Assembly: GCA_018971525.1 (NCBI GenBank)
Contig: JAGXAR010000002.1
Coordinates: forward strand, 1-64,000
Reading direction: 5' to 3'
Source of the DNA: Nitrospirota bacterium
GTDB lineage: Bacteria; Nitrospirota; Nitrospiria; Nitrospirales; Nitrospiraceae
DNA: 64,000 nt
The first letter of the stretch is position 1, and every line of letters starts with the position of its first letter. This document shows positions 26,418 through 36,051 of the stretch, piece by piece. The position numbers were made by a program, and so were the translations under genes. The notes under the pieces are model-generated. The model did not search any database and was not told the DNA's origin. It was given only the letters and a program-made list of their open reading frames with translations.

Positions 26418-27035
26418 TTACTTTTTTTTTGCCGCAGAGGGTTTTCCTCTTCCGATCTTGGCAAGGGCTGCCTCGATTTCTTGGGAGACGGCTTGACTCT
26501 TTTCGTGAATGGCTTTCGCCTTGGTCTGAGCGGTCGGATAGTCCGCTGTGTCAATTGCCATCTGCACTTGATTGAGAGACGCCTTCAGGGCTTCGGCGTC
26601 GGCCTTAATTGACTCTAAGGCGGCGCGATCCTTTCCGACGGGCGCCTTTGCGACTAACTCGAGAGTGGTCTTGACCGCTTCTTGTGCGACCTGCTGAGCC
26701 TGGAGTGCAGCGGCTTTGGCCTCTTCTTTTTTCTTTGTCGCCTCCGTTTTTAGGCGTTCAGCCTCGCTCTTCGCGTTAATGGCGAGCTGTTCGACCTTGC
26801 CGTAATCGCGGAAGAGCGCAAATTTGCCTTCTTGATCAGTCTCTTCCTTTTTGAGCGCCGCAAGCGTGCCTTCGATTTTGGCATATTCATCCGGAACATA
26901 GGTTGAAGCGCCGCTCGCCTGGGCCTCTTTGATGGCTTGTTCTGCTGCCTCGATCTGTTCCCTTGGCGGCTTAGCACAGGCCGTGAGGATCAGAAGGGCG
27001 CATATAATCGGCAGCATCGCGAATCGTTTATCCAT
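26418..27035 (-). CDS. DUF4398 lipoprotein, Ala/Lys-rich coiled coil
   Basis: About 205 residues from the ATG at 27035, which has a GGAGAG ribosome-binding site; a further ATG six codons upstream is less likely. A lipobox (LILTAC) gives a lipidated Cys near residue 20. The DUF4398 signature follows (EQIEAAEQAI and YVPDEYAKIEG), then a long Ala/Lys/Glu-rich helical region that should form a periplasmic coiled coil. It heads the L,D-transpeptidase operon, suggesting a role as a lipoprotein scaffold at the cell wall. Confidence 0.88.
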   Translation of the reverse strand: MDKRFAMLPIICALLILTACAKPPREQIEAAEQAIKEAQASGASTYVPDEYAKIEGTLAALKKEETDQEGKFALFRDYGKVEQLAINAKSEAERLKTEATKKKEEAKAAALQAQQVAQEAVKTTLELVAKAPVGKDRAALESIKADAEALKASLNQVQMAIDTADYPTAQTKAKAIHEKSQAVSQEIEAALAKIGRGKPSAAKKK

Positions 27036-27454
27036 GGTTTCTCTCCTCTTCAAAAAGGCAACTGAGAGTCAGGCTTAATTTCAGGTCGGATTGTCATGAG
27101 CGCTTTCCCATATAAGGATGGTGAGAATCCTAGCTAATGCGCAAGGGTAATGCCAGGAATATCATGGCGAGGGCTGGTAGGAAACTGAGCAGTTACAATG
27201 TTTTGCAGAAGCGAGAGATAGAGAGGAGCAGGAAATCCTGGGGCGATCTAGCTTCGCAGCGACAAAAGCGCCTCAACACAAAAGAGTTATCAAGGGGTTA
27301 CGACTGATGCCCCCGTGGCTTTAGAGACGATGTACGTCATGATGGTCTTATCCAGGGTCGTCGTGGCTGGAGGGACAGCAAGTTTGACAGGGTGCAACCT
27401 CGCCCCTATAATGCCCCGTTCATCCGTCAGTCTTTTTAGGCAAGGAGTGATCGC
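27036..27454. other. Divergent intergenic region before rpmH
   Basis: About 420 bp between the leftward lipoprotein operon and rightward rpmH. Near the right end is the rpmH promoter. Only weak DnaA-box-like words occur (for example TTATCCAGG near 27350), so no origin is claimed. The rest shows no gene or clear RNA. Confidence 0.5.
27383..27411 (+). promoter_or_regulatory. Sigma-70 promoter of rpmH-rnpA
   Basis: TTGACA at 27383-27388 and TATAAT at 27406-27411 with exactly 17 bp between them, a perfect consensus promoter, 44 bp before the rpmH start. Strong constitutive transcription of ribosomal protein L34 is expected. Confidence 0.85.
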
Positions 27455-27592
27455 ATGTCGTTTACATCTCAGCAGCCATCAAACCTCAAGAAAAAGCGTG
27501 AGCATGGATTCCGTAAGCGGATGAGTACGAAGAACGGCCGGAAGGTCTTGGCTCGTCGTCGCGCGAAGGGGCGGGCCCGCTTGACCGTATAG
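27455..27592 (+). CDS. rpmH: Ribosomal protein L34
   Basis: A 45-residue very basic protein with the L34 core ([19 protein letters not shown], then [10 protein letters not shown]). It begins with ATG at 27455 after AAGGAGTG. L34 is a late-assembling 50S protein. It precedes rnpA, as in nearly all bacteria. Confidence 0.96.
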   Translation: MSFTSQQPSNLKKKREHGFRKRMSTKNGRKVLARRRAKGRARLTV

Positions 27593-27689
27593 GTTGAGCG
27601 ACGCTGCTAGGGCTTCGCAAAGGAATCTTCGCCCTCCGTTACGTGTCTCAGACAAGGAAGTTCCCTATACAGGATGATGGTGTGTGGTT

Positions 27690-28124
27690 ATGACCGAGCC
27701 CGGAGGTCTGGTCTCCAAGGGTAAGTCCTGTGCAAGCTGGCCCTCTCCCAGGATGATGCTGATGTCGCAGGGTGGAGGTGACAGGGATCTATTCCTGAAA
27801 CGCAGCCGCGACATCGAGCATGCCAAGAAGCATGGCCGTCGTATCTCAACCGCCTTCTTTAACATGATGATTTGCGCGACTGATGTGAGTGCCAGCCGGG
27901 TGGGGATTGTGGTAGGGAAGCGATTCGGGGGAGCGGTCAGCCGAAATCGAGTGAAGCGCCTGTTTCGGGAGCTCACACGGCAACTGCGCGGTCAAATGCT
28001 CCCCGGACACGATCTTGTGGTCTTCCCCAAGCGGGATTCGATTGCGCAACCCTTTGCCGTCTTGAAAGAGGTATGGGTGTCGTCGCTCCAACGCCAGAAG
28101 TTACTTCGTGTCCATGAGGACTAG
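27690..28124 (+). CDS. rnpA: Ribonuclease P protein component
   Basis: About 144 residues from the ATG at 27690, or about 123 from an ATG at 27753, which is closer to the usual RnpA length. The conserved core is clear: [38 protein letters not shown] (the RNR basic helix) and HDLVVFPK. It binds RNase P RNA to mature tRNA 5' ends. It lies 97 bp after rpmH, and yidD begins directly after its stop. Confidence 0.92.
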   Translation: MTEPGGLVSKGKSCASWPSPRMMLMSQGGGDRDLFLKRSRDIEHAKKHGRRISTAFFNMMICATDVSASRVGIVVGKRFGGAVSRNRVKRLFRELTRQLRGQMLPGHDLVVFPKRDSIAQPFAVLKEVWVSSLQRQKLLRVHED

Positions 28125-28125
28125 C

Positions 28126-28335
28126 ATGCGCCAGTGCTGTCTCTCTGTGCTTGCCGGTTATCGCTACTGGATCTCGCCATTCCTTGGGCCAGCCTGCCGT
28201 TTTGAGCCGACCTGCTCCGAATATGCGAGTGACGCGATCAGCCGGTATGGGGTGCTCCGTGGACTGAAACTCGCGATCTGCCGGCTGTTGAAATGTCATC
28301 CGTTTCATCCTGGAGGAATGGATCCTCTGAAGTAG
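28126..28335 (+). CDS. yidD: Membrane protein insertion efficiency factor YidD
   Basis: 69 residues from the ATG at 28126, one base after the rnpA stop and preceded by GAGG. It has the YidD core with its conserved Cys and His: [20 protein letters not shown], then CHPFHPGG. It assists YidC-dependent insertion at the inner membrane. Confidence 0.94.
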   Translation: MRQCCLSVLAGYRYWISPFLGPACRFEPTCSEYASDAISRYGVLRGLKLAICRLLKCHPFHPGGMDPLK

Positions 28336-28372
28336 TAGCGTCTCAATTGTTCACATCGGGTAGCGGTTTATT

Positions 28373-30067
28373 ATGGAAAAACGTGTCGTTATCTTTCTCG
28401 TTCTGTCCTTAGCAATCATCCTGGGATATGACGTGCTCCTCAAGCAGATGGGATGGCTTCCTGAGCCGCCTCCTGCTCCGGATGCCGCAGTCCCTGGCTC
28501 CTCCTCTCCAGAGCCAGCTCCCGCTCCCGTGACCGGCAAAGAGAGCGGTTCGACCAGTCCGGGTGTCCAAACTCAATCAGGTCAAAAAGCTGACGCTCCT
28601 TCGTCGGATCTCGCGCCATCAGCATCAGAACAGACGGTAACGGTTGAAACGGATCTGGTTCGGGTCGGACTGTCGAACCGAGGTGGGGTAATTCGAAGTT
28701 GGGAGCTGAAGCGATACCATACGGCCCCTCCCGAAGAGAAGCCGGTACAACTTGTCTATCAGGGAGGGAAGTTCAGGGGGCCACTCTCGATTACAGTGGC
28801 GAATGTTGACATCGAAAAGGCGATTCGAGAGGGCCTCTATAACATTGAGAAAGATTTCACGAGTCTCGACGCCGCTCATCCTGTCGGGCATGTCACGATG
28901 CAGTTCAAGGATCCACTCACCCATCTCGGCGTGGAGAAACGTCTGACATTCCATCACGATAGTTATGTGGTGGATGTATCGGTTGCCCTGGAAGGGGTGA
29001 ATGAGTCCTATGATATCGGGCTGGGAACTAACTTCGGTATCGTGGAATGGGGTGACGGCTTTATCGGTTTGATTGGCTCGGCGTCGCTGGTTGACGACAA
29101 GGTAGAAAAGGAAACGCCGGACAAGGAGCTTGAGCGGAATGGGGCGGTTCAGTGGGTCGCATTGCAGGATAAGTACTTTCTTTCGGTGTTGATGCCGAAG
29201 CAGGGTACGGCCGCGCTGGTCAAGAAGGAAGGCGATAAGGTGGTGTCGGCTGGAGTGCGGATGGCCGCGCCCGGAGCAGGAACTTCGGTTGCACTTCAGC
29301 TGTATGCGGGCCCGAAGGAATATGACACGCTCCGCTCGTTGAACGTGGGCTTGGAAGACACGATTGATTTCGGATGGTTTATTTTCGGCAGTTGGACGGT
29401 TGTGAAGTCGGTCGCCAAGCCGATCTTCTATGTTCTGCGATTCATTCATGACTATACCTATAACTATGGGGTCACCATCATTTTACTGACGATGGCGATC
29501 AAGCTGTTGTTTGTGCCGTTGCAGTATAAGAGCTACAAGTCGATGAAAATGATGCAGCTGATCCAACCCAAGGTTGCTGCAGTCCAGGAAAAATTCAAGG
29601 ATGACCGCGACCGGCTGAACAAGGAGTTGATCAAGCTCTATAGAGACCAGAAAGTAAATCCGGTGGGCGGCTGCCTCCCGATGGTCTTGCAGATGCCGGT
29701 CTTCGTGGCCCTGTTCAATATCCTCTATATGACGATCGATTTGCGCCAAGCCCCTTTCATGCTCTGGATTACCGATTTATCGGTGCAGGATCCCTATTAT
29801 GTGTTGCCGGTTATCATGGGGGCGACGATGGTGATCCAACAGAAGATCACGCCCACAACCATGGATCCGACACAGGCGAAGATCATGTTGGTGCTCCCGG
29901 TGTTCATGACCTTCCTGTTCGTAAATTTTCCTGCAGGCCTTGTGTTGTATTGGCTTACGAACAATGTTCTGACCATTTCCCAACAAGTGTTCACGGATCG
30001 TTTTCTGTTTCGCAATAAGGCACTCGTTCCGGCGGGGCCGGAGCTGAGCGGAGGCACGAAGTCATAG
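28373..30067 (+). CDS. yidC: Membrane protein insertase YidC
   Basis: 564 residues in the Gram-negative layout: N-terminal helix, a Pro/Ala/Ser-rich linker (residues 25-85), a large periplasmic beta domain and a C-terminal five-helix insertase core from about residue 345 (GVTIILLTMAIKLLFVPL, PVGGCLPMVLQMPVF). It inserts and folds inner-membrane proteins. It follows yidD closely. The jag gene often found next is absent; mnmE follows after 75 bp. Confidence 0.96.
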   Translation: MEKRVVIFLVLSLAIILGYDVLLKQMGWLPEPPPAPDAAVPGSSSPEPAPAPVTGKESGSTSPGVQTQSGQKADAPSSDLAPSASEQTVTVETDLVRVGLSNRGGVIRSWELKRYHTAPPEEKPVQLVYQGGKFRGPLSITVANVDIEKAIREGLYNIEKDFTSLDAAHPVGHVTMQFKDPLTHLGVEKRLTFHHDSYVVDVSVALEGVNESYDIGLGTNFGIVEWGDGFIGLIGSASLVDDKVEKETPDKELERNGAVQWVALQDKYFLSVLMPKQGTAALVKKEGDKVVSAGVRMAAPGAGTSVALQLYAGPKEYDTLRSLNVGLEDTIDFGWFIFGSWTVVKSVAKPIFYVLRFIHDYTYNYGVTIILLTMAIKLLFVPLQYKSYKSMKMMQLIQPKVAAVQEKFKDDRDRLNKELIKLYRDQKVNPVGGCLPMVLQMPVFVALFNILYMTIDLRQAPFMLWITDLSVQDPYYVLPVIMGATMVIQQKITPTTMDPTQAKIMLVLPVFMTFLFVNFPAGLVLYWLTNNVLTISQQVFTDRFLFRNKALVPAGPELSGGTKS

Positions 30068-30142
30068 GCGCCTCACGGTATGCTGCAAGCTAATGCATAG
30101 GCCAGCCGGTGCTGGGAGTGGTCACCGAGTAAAAGCGTTGTC

Positions 30143-31570
30143 ATGCAGGGAGGACTCGAAGATACGATCTGTGCCATTGCCACTCCCGTAGGCGAGGGCG
30201 GCATCGGGATCGTTCGTCTGAGTGGCCCTCAGGCGCTTCTCGTTGCTTCCCAAGTTGTTCGATTGCGGTCTGGTCTTCCCCTCTCATCGGTTCTCTCGCA
30301 TACATTGCATCTTGCCGATCTTGTAATTCCCGCAATGGACAATCAGAGGAATCTCAGACTGGGTCATAAGGAGGAGCCCGTATCGGGCCTGCTCGATGAA
30401 GCGCTCGTGGTCTATATGAAGGGGCCCCGATCCTTTACGGCAGAGGATGTGGTCGAGATTCAGTCTCATGGTGGAGCGTTGGTGCTAGGGATGGTCTGCA
30501 AGGTCTGTCTAGAGTCCGGCGCACGGATGGCGGAGCCGGGAGAGTTTACTAAACGGGCCTTTCTCAACGGACGGTTGGATCTCACACAGGCGGAGGCAGT
30601 GCTCGATACAATCAGGGCCACGTCATCTGTCGGATTGAACATCGCTCAACGCCAGCTACGGGGTGATCTTGGTCGGGAGGTGGAGCAAGCTCGGAGTTCT
30701 CTTCTGATGGTGTTGGCCCATGTCGAGGCGGGGATCGATTTTGTGGATGAAGATATTGCCTTCCTGCAACGCGACGAACTGTTGCGTATCGTGAGTGAGG
30801 CGTTTGGGGTGGTTCAGAAACTGGAGGCGACGGCGCAGGAGGGGCGGATCTTGCGGGAAGGGGCGCGTGTCGTCATCCTTGGCCGCCCGAATGTCGGCAA
30901 GTCCAGTTTGTTGAACCGTCTCCTGAGGGAAGAGCGAGCGATTGTCACAGCCATTCCTGGCACGACGAGGGATGTGATTGAGGAATCCATCGATCTTGAC
31001 GGAGTGAGGATTCGTTTGATCGATACGGCAGGCGTGCGGCAAACGGTAGATATAGTCGAGCAGGAGGGGATCAAGCGGACGCGGGCCGCACAGGACGAGG
31101 CGGATCTCCTGTTGCTGGTGTTGGATGTAAGTGCGCTTCTCACGAGCGATGATCGGGATCTCTTGCGTATGGTCAGAGATCGCAGGCACGTGGTGCTGCT
31201 GAACAAAGCGGATCTTGCCGGTACGGTGGAGCCGGACGCCGCGCTTGCGGGCCATCCGGTATACCCTATTTCGGCAAAGACTGGGTTGGGGATTGAAACG
31301 GTTAAGTTGGCTCTTCGTGCTCAACTGGTGTCTGGAGGCTTTGAGGCAGCGGAGAGTGTCACGGTAACCAACGTGCGACACCGTGACGCATTGCGACGGG
31401 CTGGCGAATCCTTGGGTCAGGCTCTTGAGTCCGTTCAGAGTGGGATGGCAGGGGAGCTTGTCTCGATCGATGTGCGCGCAGCAGCCGATGCACTCGGAGA
31501 AATTACGGGCGCCATTACGACGGACGAGATCCTTGGCCGGATCTTTTCGGAATTCTGTATCGGCAAGTAG
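30143..31570 (+). CDS. mnmE: tRNA modification GTPase MnmE
   Basis: 475 residues: an N-terminal tetrahydrofolate-binding domain, a helical domain interrupted by a Ras-like G domain (GRPNVGKS at 247-254, GTTRDV switch, DTAG, NKAD), and the invariant C-terminal FCIGK whose Cys is essential. With MnmG it makes the 5-carboxymethylaminomethyl group on wobble U34 of certain tRNAs. MnmG is encoded immediately downstream. Confidence 0.96.
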   Translation: MQGGLEDTICAIATPVGEGGIGIVRLSGPQALLVASQVVRLRSGLPLSSVLSHTLHLADLVIPAMDNQRNLRLGHKEEPVSGLLDEALVVYMKGPRSFTAEDVVEIQSHGGALVLGMVCKVCLESGARMAEPGEFTKRAFLNGRLDLTQAEAVLDTIRATSSVGLNIAQRQLRGDLGREVEQARSSLLMVLAHVEAGIDFVDEDIAFLQRDELLRIVSEAFGVVQKLEATAQEGRILREGARVVILGRPNVGKSSLLNRLLREERAIVTAIPGTTRDVIEESIDLDGVRIRLIDTAGVRQTVDIVEQEGIKRTRAAQDEADLLLLVLDVSALLTSDDRDLLRMVRDRRHVVLLNKADLAGTVEPDAALAGHPVYPISAKTGLGIETVKLALRAQLVSGGFEAAESVTVTNVRHRDALRRAGESLGQALESVQSGMAGELVSIDVRAAADALGEITGAITTDEILGRIFSEFCIGK

Positions 31571-31577
31571 GAAGAAG

Positions 31578-33476
31578 GTGGACGTGGGACAGGTGGTTGA
31601 CGTCATTGTAGTGGGTGGAGGTCATGCTGGCTGTGAAGCCGCCTTGGCCGCGGCGCGCATGGGTGCGCGAACGTTGTTGCTCACGATGGACCACGACCGA
31701 ATTGCGCAGATGTCGTGTAATCCGGCGATCGGGGGAATCGCCAAAGGACATCTCGTAAAGGAAATCGATGCGCTGGGTGGAGAGATGGCGCGGAACACCG
31801 ATCAAGCCGGGATCCAGTTCCGCTTCATCAATACGAGCAAAGGCCCGGCGGTGCGTGCCCTCCGCGTCCAATGCGATAAGAAGTTGTACCGGGAGGCCAT
31901 GCAACGAACGCTGAGTCGGCAGGCAGGGCTGACGATCGGCGAGGGGACGGTCGATCGCTTACTGACGCATGCCGGTGCGATTACGGGCGTGGTAACGGGT
32001 TGTGGTGATCACATACGGGCGAAGGCCGTTATCTTGACATCGGGTACATTCCTTAAGGGTATTATTCATATCGGCTTGAATCATTTTCCTGCGGGACGAG
32101 CCGGAGAGGCGTCCGCCGAGCACCTGTCTGATTGTATGCGCGACCTGGGATTCGAAGTAGGCCGGCTCAAAACCGGCACGCCTCCTCGCCTGGATGGAGC
32201 GACCATCGACTTTTCCGTGATGGTGCCGCAGCCGGGCGATGATCCGCCGCCACCATTTTCATATCGGACAGACCGGATTGAGAACCGGCAGCTCTCCTGT
32301 CATTTGACCCACACCAATCGTGCGACGCACGAGTTGATCCAGCGCAATCTGGACCGGTCGCCGCTCTACAGCGGCATTATTGAATCGGTGGGGCCTCGGT
32401 ATTGTCCGTCCATCGAAGATAAAGTCGTACGCTTCGCAGACAAAGAGCGTCACCAGATTTTTATCGAGCCGGAAGGGTTGGATAGCCGAGAATTTTATCC
32501 CAACGGGATCTCCACCAGCCTACCGGTTGATGTGCAAGCCGCGATTCTGAAAACGATTCCCGGGTTAGAGCAAGCCACCATGCTCAAGCCTGGGTATGCG
32601 ATCGAGTATGACTATTTTCCTCCACGGCAATTGCACCCGACTCTGGAGACCAAGCTTCTGGACGGTTTGTACCATGCAGGACAGATAAATGGGACGTCCG
32701 GATATGAGGAGGCAGCGGCTCAGGGGCTGATGGCTGGAATCAATGCAGTTCTTAAGCTTCGAGGCGAGTCGCCACTAATGCTCGATCGGTCGCAGGCCTA
32801 TATCGGCGTATTAATTGACGATCTCATCACAAAAGACGCCCGCGAACCCTATCGAATGTTTACATCACGGGCAGAATATCGCCTGTTGTTGCGCCATGGC
32901 AACGCTGATCTTCGATTAACTGATACTGGACGGCAGGTTGGGTTGATCTGCGACGAAGTCTATGCGAGGTTTCAGTTAAAACAGGAAGCAATTGAATCTG
33001 AGCTCGTACGCCTTGAAGAGCTTCGGCCAAAGCTCACGGAAACTGTTCGTGAACGTCTGGCAAAGGCCCAGATTGAAGAGGTCTCTGGGCCCTGCACTGC
33101 GGCTCAACTTTTACGGCGTCAGGGGGCGAGCTATAAGACTTTGTTAGAGGCACTTGAGATTAATTCAGTACAAGATATTGAAACATATGAAGAAATTGAG
33201 TTGCAAGTCAAGTACTCAGGTTATATAAAGCGTCAACTTCAACAGATAGGGCGATTCAAGAAGCTCGAAACGAAGCCCATTCCGGTAGCCTTCGATTACG
33301 ATGGGATTCCTGGTTTTTCAGGAGAGGTCCGCGAAAAATTAAAAAAAGTTCGTCCCTCGTCAATTGGTCAAGCCTCCAGAATCTCAGGGGTCACGCCTGC
33401 GGCAATTTCTCTTCTCATTGTAGCGCTCGAAAAATACAAGGGCGAATCCAGTCGAGATAGCCTTCTCCAAGTCTGA
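31578..33476 (+). CDS. mnmG: tRNA uridine 5-carboxymethylaminomethyl modification enzyme MnmG
   Basis: About 632 residues starting at a GTG near 31578 (alternatives GTG 31584 and 31593), just after the mnmE stop; the open frame that begins at 31383 overlaps mnmE and is not used. It has the FAD-binding [10 protein letters not shown], the motif [22 protein letters not shown] region and the C-terminal helical domain. It partners MnmE in wobble U34 modification. From about 33000 onward the codons become visibly more AT-rich. Confidence 0.95.
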   Translation: MDVGQVVDVIVVGGGHAGCEAALAAARMGARTLLLTMDHDRIAQMSCNPAIGGIAKGHLVKEIDALGGEMARNTDQAGIQFRFINTSKGPAVRALRVQCDKKLYREAMQRTLSRQAGLTIGEGTVDRLLTHAGAITGVVTGCGDHIRAKAVILTSGTFLKGIIHIGLNHFPAGRAGEASAEHLSDCMRDLGFEVGRLKTGTPPRLDGATIDFSVMVPQPGDDPPPPFSYRTDRIENRQLSCHLTHTNRATHELIQRNLDRSPLYSGIIESVGPRYCPSIEDKVVRFADKERHQIFIEPEGLDSREFYPNGISTSLPVDVQAAILKTIPGLEQATMLKPGYAIEYDYFPPRQLHPTLETKLLDGLYHAGQINGTSGYEEAAAQGLMAGINAVLKLRGESPLMLDRSQAYIGVLIDDLITKDAREPYRMFTSRAEYRLLLRHGNADLRLTDTGRQVGLICDEVYARFQLKQEAIESELVRLEELRPKLTETVRERLAKAQIEEVSGPCTAAQLLRRQGASYKTLLEALEINSVQDIETYEEIELQVKYSGYIKRQLQQIGRFKKLETKPIPVAFDYDGIPGFSGEVREKLKKVRPSSIGQASRISGVTPAAISLLIVALEKYKGESSRDSLLQV

Positions 33477-33551
33477 CCCTACGAGAGCGAAATCAGAGAT
33501 TATAACTGTCCATTCCGGAATGTCTTGACCTCGGTAGTTGATTCACGTAAT

Positions 33552-33567
33552 TGTTCCACGTGGAACA
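33552..33567. promoter_or_regulatory. parS site 1
   Basis: TGTTCCACGTGGAACA, a perfect 16-bp palindrome of the parS type (canonical form TGTTTCACGTGAAACA). It overlaps the start region of rsmG, about 1.5 kb before parB. It should be a ParB loading site. Confidence 0.9.
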
Positions 33568-34207
33568 TGAACCAGAATTGCGCGAATTCACGATTAGTTA
33601 CATAAGAAAACTTGGACTGACGATCGGGGAAAACCAAGCCGAGCAGTTCATGGTCTACCTCGCTCATCTCATTGAGTGGAATAAGACGATCAATCTTACG
33701 GCGATCATCGACCCAAAGGAAATTATCATCAAGCACTTCGTTGACTCAATCGCTGCGCTTGCCTCGACAAGTTTTCCTCAAAATGGTGCGGTGCTCGATG
33801 TGGGGTCTGGGGGAGGTTTTCCTGGCATCCCTCTTAAAATCATGAGATCTGACATGCGGTTGGTCTTAGTTGAGCCGGTTCAGAAAAAAGTCTCATTTCT
33901 CAACTCAGTGATCGGCCTGTTAAAACTTCAGAATGTGACTACTTTTAATGGCACCATTGAGCAATACATCAAGCGGCCAGCGCACGAAATTGTTGACATG
34001 ATTGCTGTAAGGGCCTTGAGGTTTGAAGTAATAAGGAAACACCTTCCTGCGTTGCTGACTTCAACAGGAAGAGTTGTCTTATATCGAACAGAGCCCATTA
34101 AAAATCATGAAATCGAGGAAGAGTTTCACCTTGTGAGCGAAACTGCTTTTGTTCTCCCGCAAGGTTATGGCAAGAGAATCGTCTCAGTAATCGAAAGGAA
34201 CAAATAG
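33560..34207 (+). CDS. rsmG: 16S rRNA (guanine527-N7)-methyltransferase RsmG
   Basis: About 215 residues. The open frame can start at TTG 33551, but that codon abuts parS; GTG 33560 lies inside parS and is an alternative, so the true start is uncertain. The SAM-binding motif VLDVGSGGGFPGIPLKI and the upstream WNKTINLTAI are diagnostic of RsmG (GidB). It methylates G527 in 16S rRNA. It lies between mnmG and parA, the typical order, and shares the AT-richer composition of this stretch. Confidence 0.93.
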   Translation: MEHEPELREFTISYIRKLGLTIGENQAEQFMVYLAHLIEWNKTINLTAIIDPKEIIIKHFVDSIAALASTSFPQNGAVLDVGSGGGFPGIPLKIMRSDMRLVLVEPVQKKVSFLNSVIGLLKLQNVTTFNGTIEQYIKRPAHEIVDMIAVRALRFEVIRKHLPALLTSTGRVVLYRTEPIKNHEIEEEFHLVSETAFVLPQGYGKRIVSVIERNK

Positions 34208-34226
34208 TAATATAATCCATATTATA

Positions 34227-34254
34227 TGAGTATGTTCCACGTGGAACATACTCA
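34227..34254. promoter_or_regulatory. parS site 2 in a 28-bp palindrome
   Basis: The same 16-bp parS core (34233-34248) extended on both sides so that all 28 bases form a perfect palindrome. It lies in the rsmG-parA gap, 36 bp before parA, where bound ParB could also affect parAB transcription. Confidence 0.9.
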
Positions 34255-34290
34255 ATGAATACATAAAGGTATGATTAGTCAACGCTAAAT

Positions 34291-35067
34291 ATGGCAAAGA
34301 TTGTAGCGATCGCAAATCAGAAGGGTGGCGTAGGAAAGACTACGACGGCCGTGAACCTTGCCGCTGGTGTCGCGCTCCTGGGCAAGCGTGTCTTATTAGT
34401 GGATATGGATCCGCAAGGAAATGCCACAAGCGGTCTGGGGGTCGACCCGCGTTCCTTAAAGACTACTGTGTATAACTGTCTAGTTAGCTATGTGAAATTT
34501 CAGGACGCTGTGCAACTCACAGAAGTGACAGGTTTGTCACTTTTGCCGGCAAATGCTGACTTGGCCGGCGCGGAAATTGAGCTAGTGAATGTTGAGGAGC
34601 GTGAAAAACTGCTTCGGCATTTCTTGCGAGATGTTGAGCAGTTATTCGACGTTATCTTTCTCGACTGTCCTCCTACATTGGGGATTCTGACGGTGAATGC
34701 GCTGGTCGCAGCTCGCAGCATTTTAGTTCCGGTTCAATGCGAGTACTACGCCATGGAAGGGTTAAGTCGATTGGTTGGAAACATCGACCGAGTTCGTCAG
34801 TCCCTTAACCCGGAACTCCAGTTAGAAGGGATCGTGTTGACAATGTTTGATGCGCGGAATACGTTGGCGCGTCAAGTTGTTGAGCAAGTTCGTGAGCATT
34901 TCAAAGAGGTCGTCTACAGCACCATGATTCCTCGCAATGTGACACTGGCGGAGGCTCCGAGTTACGGACGTCCAGCCATGTTATATAACGTTGCATCGGC
35001 AGGAGCCCAAGCCTATTTGTCTTTAGCTAAGGAGTTTGTGAGTCATGGAGAAAAAAGCGCTCGGTAG
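34291..35067 (+). CDS. parA: Chromosome-partitioning ATPase ParA (Soj)
   Basis: 258 residues with the deviant Walker A KGGVGKTT (residues 11-18), the MDPQGNATSG motif and the Walker B-like VIFLDCPPTLG. This is the short chromosomal ParA/Soj class without an N-terminal HTH. It drives segregation of ParB-parS complexes. Its end overlaps parB by 23 bp. Confidence 0.96.
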   Translation: MAKIVAIANQKGGVGKTTTAVNLAAGVALLGKRVLLVDMDPQGNATSGLGVDPRSLKTTVYNCLVSYVKFQDAVQLTEVTGLSLLPANADLAGAEIELVNVEEREKLLRHFLRDVEQLFDVIFLDCPPTLGILTVNALVAARSILVPVQCEYYAMEGLSRLVGNIDRVRQSLNPELQLEGIVLTMFDARNTLARQVVEQVREHFKEVVYSTMIPRNVTLAEAPSYGRPAMLYNVASAGAQAYLSLAKEFVSHGEKSAR

Positions 35068-35893
35068 AGGACTCGACGCACTGCTACCTGCCACCAAGGC
35101 TGCCTCGATGCCTGAAGTGCCGGAGGTCCAGCACCTGCGAGTCGATGCGATTGTGCCGAATCGGTATCAACCGAGACAAACGTTTTCTCCTCAGGAACTG
35201 GCAGAACTCACAGCCTCATTAAAGCAAAGTGGGTTGCTGCAACCAATTTTGGTGCGCCGCAAGGGCGACGGAATATACGAACTCATTTCAGGTGAGCGGC
35301 GTTGGCGCGCGGCGAAAGAAGCGGGACTGGGAACGATTCAAGCCGTCATTCGCAATTGCGGAGACGAAGAATCTGTCGTCCTTGCTCTGGTAGAAAATCT
35401 TCAGCGAGCAGACCTCAATCCCATAGAAATGGCCAGAGCCTACCATCGGATGATGGACGAATTTGGACTGACTCAGGACATAATTGCGCAACAAGTCGGT
35501 TGTGAGCGATCATCGATCGCCAATGTCGTGCGCCTTATAAATCTTCCCTCAGAGATCCAGCAGTTGATTGAAACAAACCAGCTCTCCATGGGACATGCCA
35601 AAGTGATTCTGGGCCTCCCCGGACAGAATGAACAGCGTAGAGTCGCCCAGCTCGTGGTCTCAAAAGCTTTATCGGTGAGAGAGACGGAAAAACTCATAGA
35701 ATCATCACCGGTTGCAAAGAAGAAAGGGGCAAAGGAATTACGGCGAACACCTTGGTCTGATGTTGAAGAGCGGTTGCAAAAACGATTTGGTACCAAAGTC
35801 GTGATCCAAAAAGGAAGACGTAGCGGGAAAATTGTTATTCACTATTTCTCTCCTCCTGAACTCGACGGGATTCTCGAGACGCTTTTGAATTAA
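35045..35893 (+). CDS. parB: Chromosome-partitioning protein ParB (Spo0J)
   Basis: 282 residues starting with the ParA-activating basic peptide (KKALGRGLDALLP). The N-terminal CTPase domain carries GERRWRAAKEAG and LVENLQRADLNPIE, the central HTH recognises parS, and a short C-terminal dimer domain follows. Two parS sites occur within 1.5 kb upstream. Confidence 0.96.
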   Translation: MEKKALGRGLDALLPATKAASMPEVPEVQHLRVDAIVPNRYQPRQTFSPQELAELTASLKQSGLLQPILVRRKGDGIYELISGERRWRAAKEAGLGTIQAVIRNCGDEESVVLALVENLQRADLNPIEMARAYHRMMDEFGLTQDIIAQQVGCERSSIANVVRLINLPSEIQQLIETNQLSMGHAKVILGLPGQNEQRRVAQLVVSKALSVRETEKLIESSPVAKKKGAKELRRTPWSDVEERLQKRFGTKVVIQKGRRSGKIVIHYFSPPELDGILETLLN

Positions 35894-36051
35894 TCCGCAT
35901 CACATTCCTGCCTGGCAGTAGCATGAGAGGTAGAGGCATACTTGTTGCTTCTACGTACTCGTGACCATATCTATTCTCTTACCGACTATTTTCCATACAG
36001 CATCGCAACTGCGCTGGAATAGTGGAGTCACCAACTCGAGGAGGCGTGTTC

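Noticed and set aside
27036-27454. Possible replication origin before rpmH
   Set aside because: Only isolated, imperfect DnaA-box-like words; no cluster of boxes, no AT-rich unwinding element and no dnaA gene.
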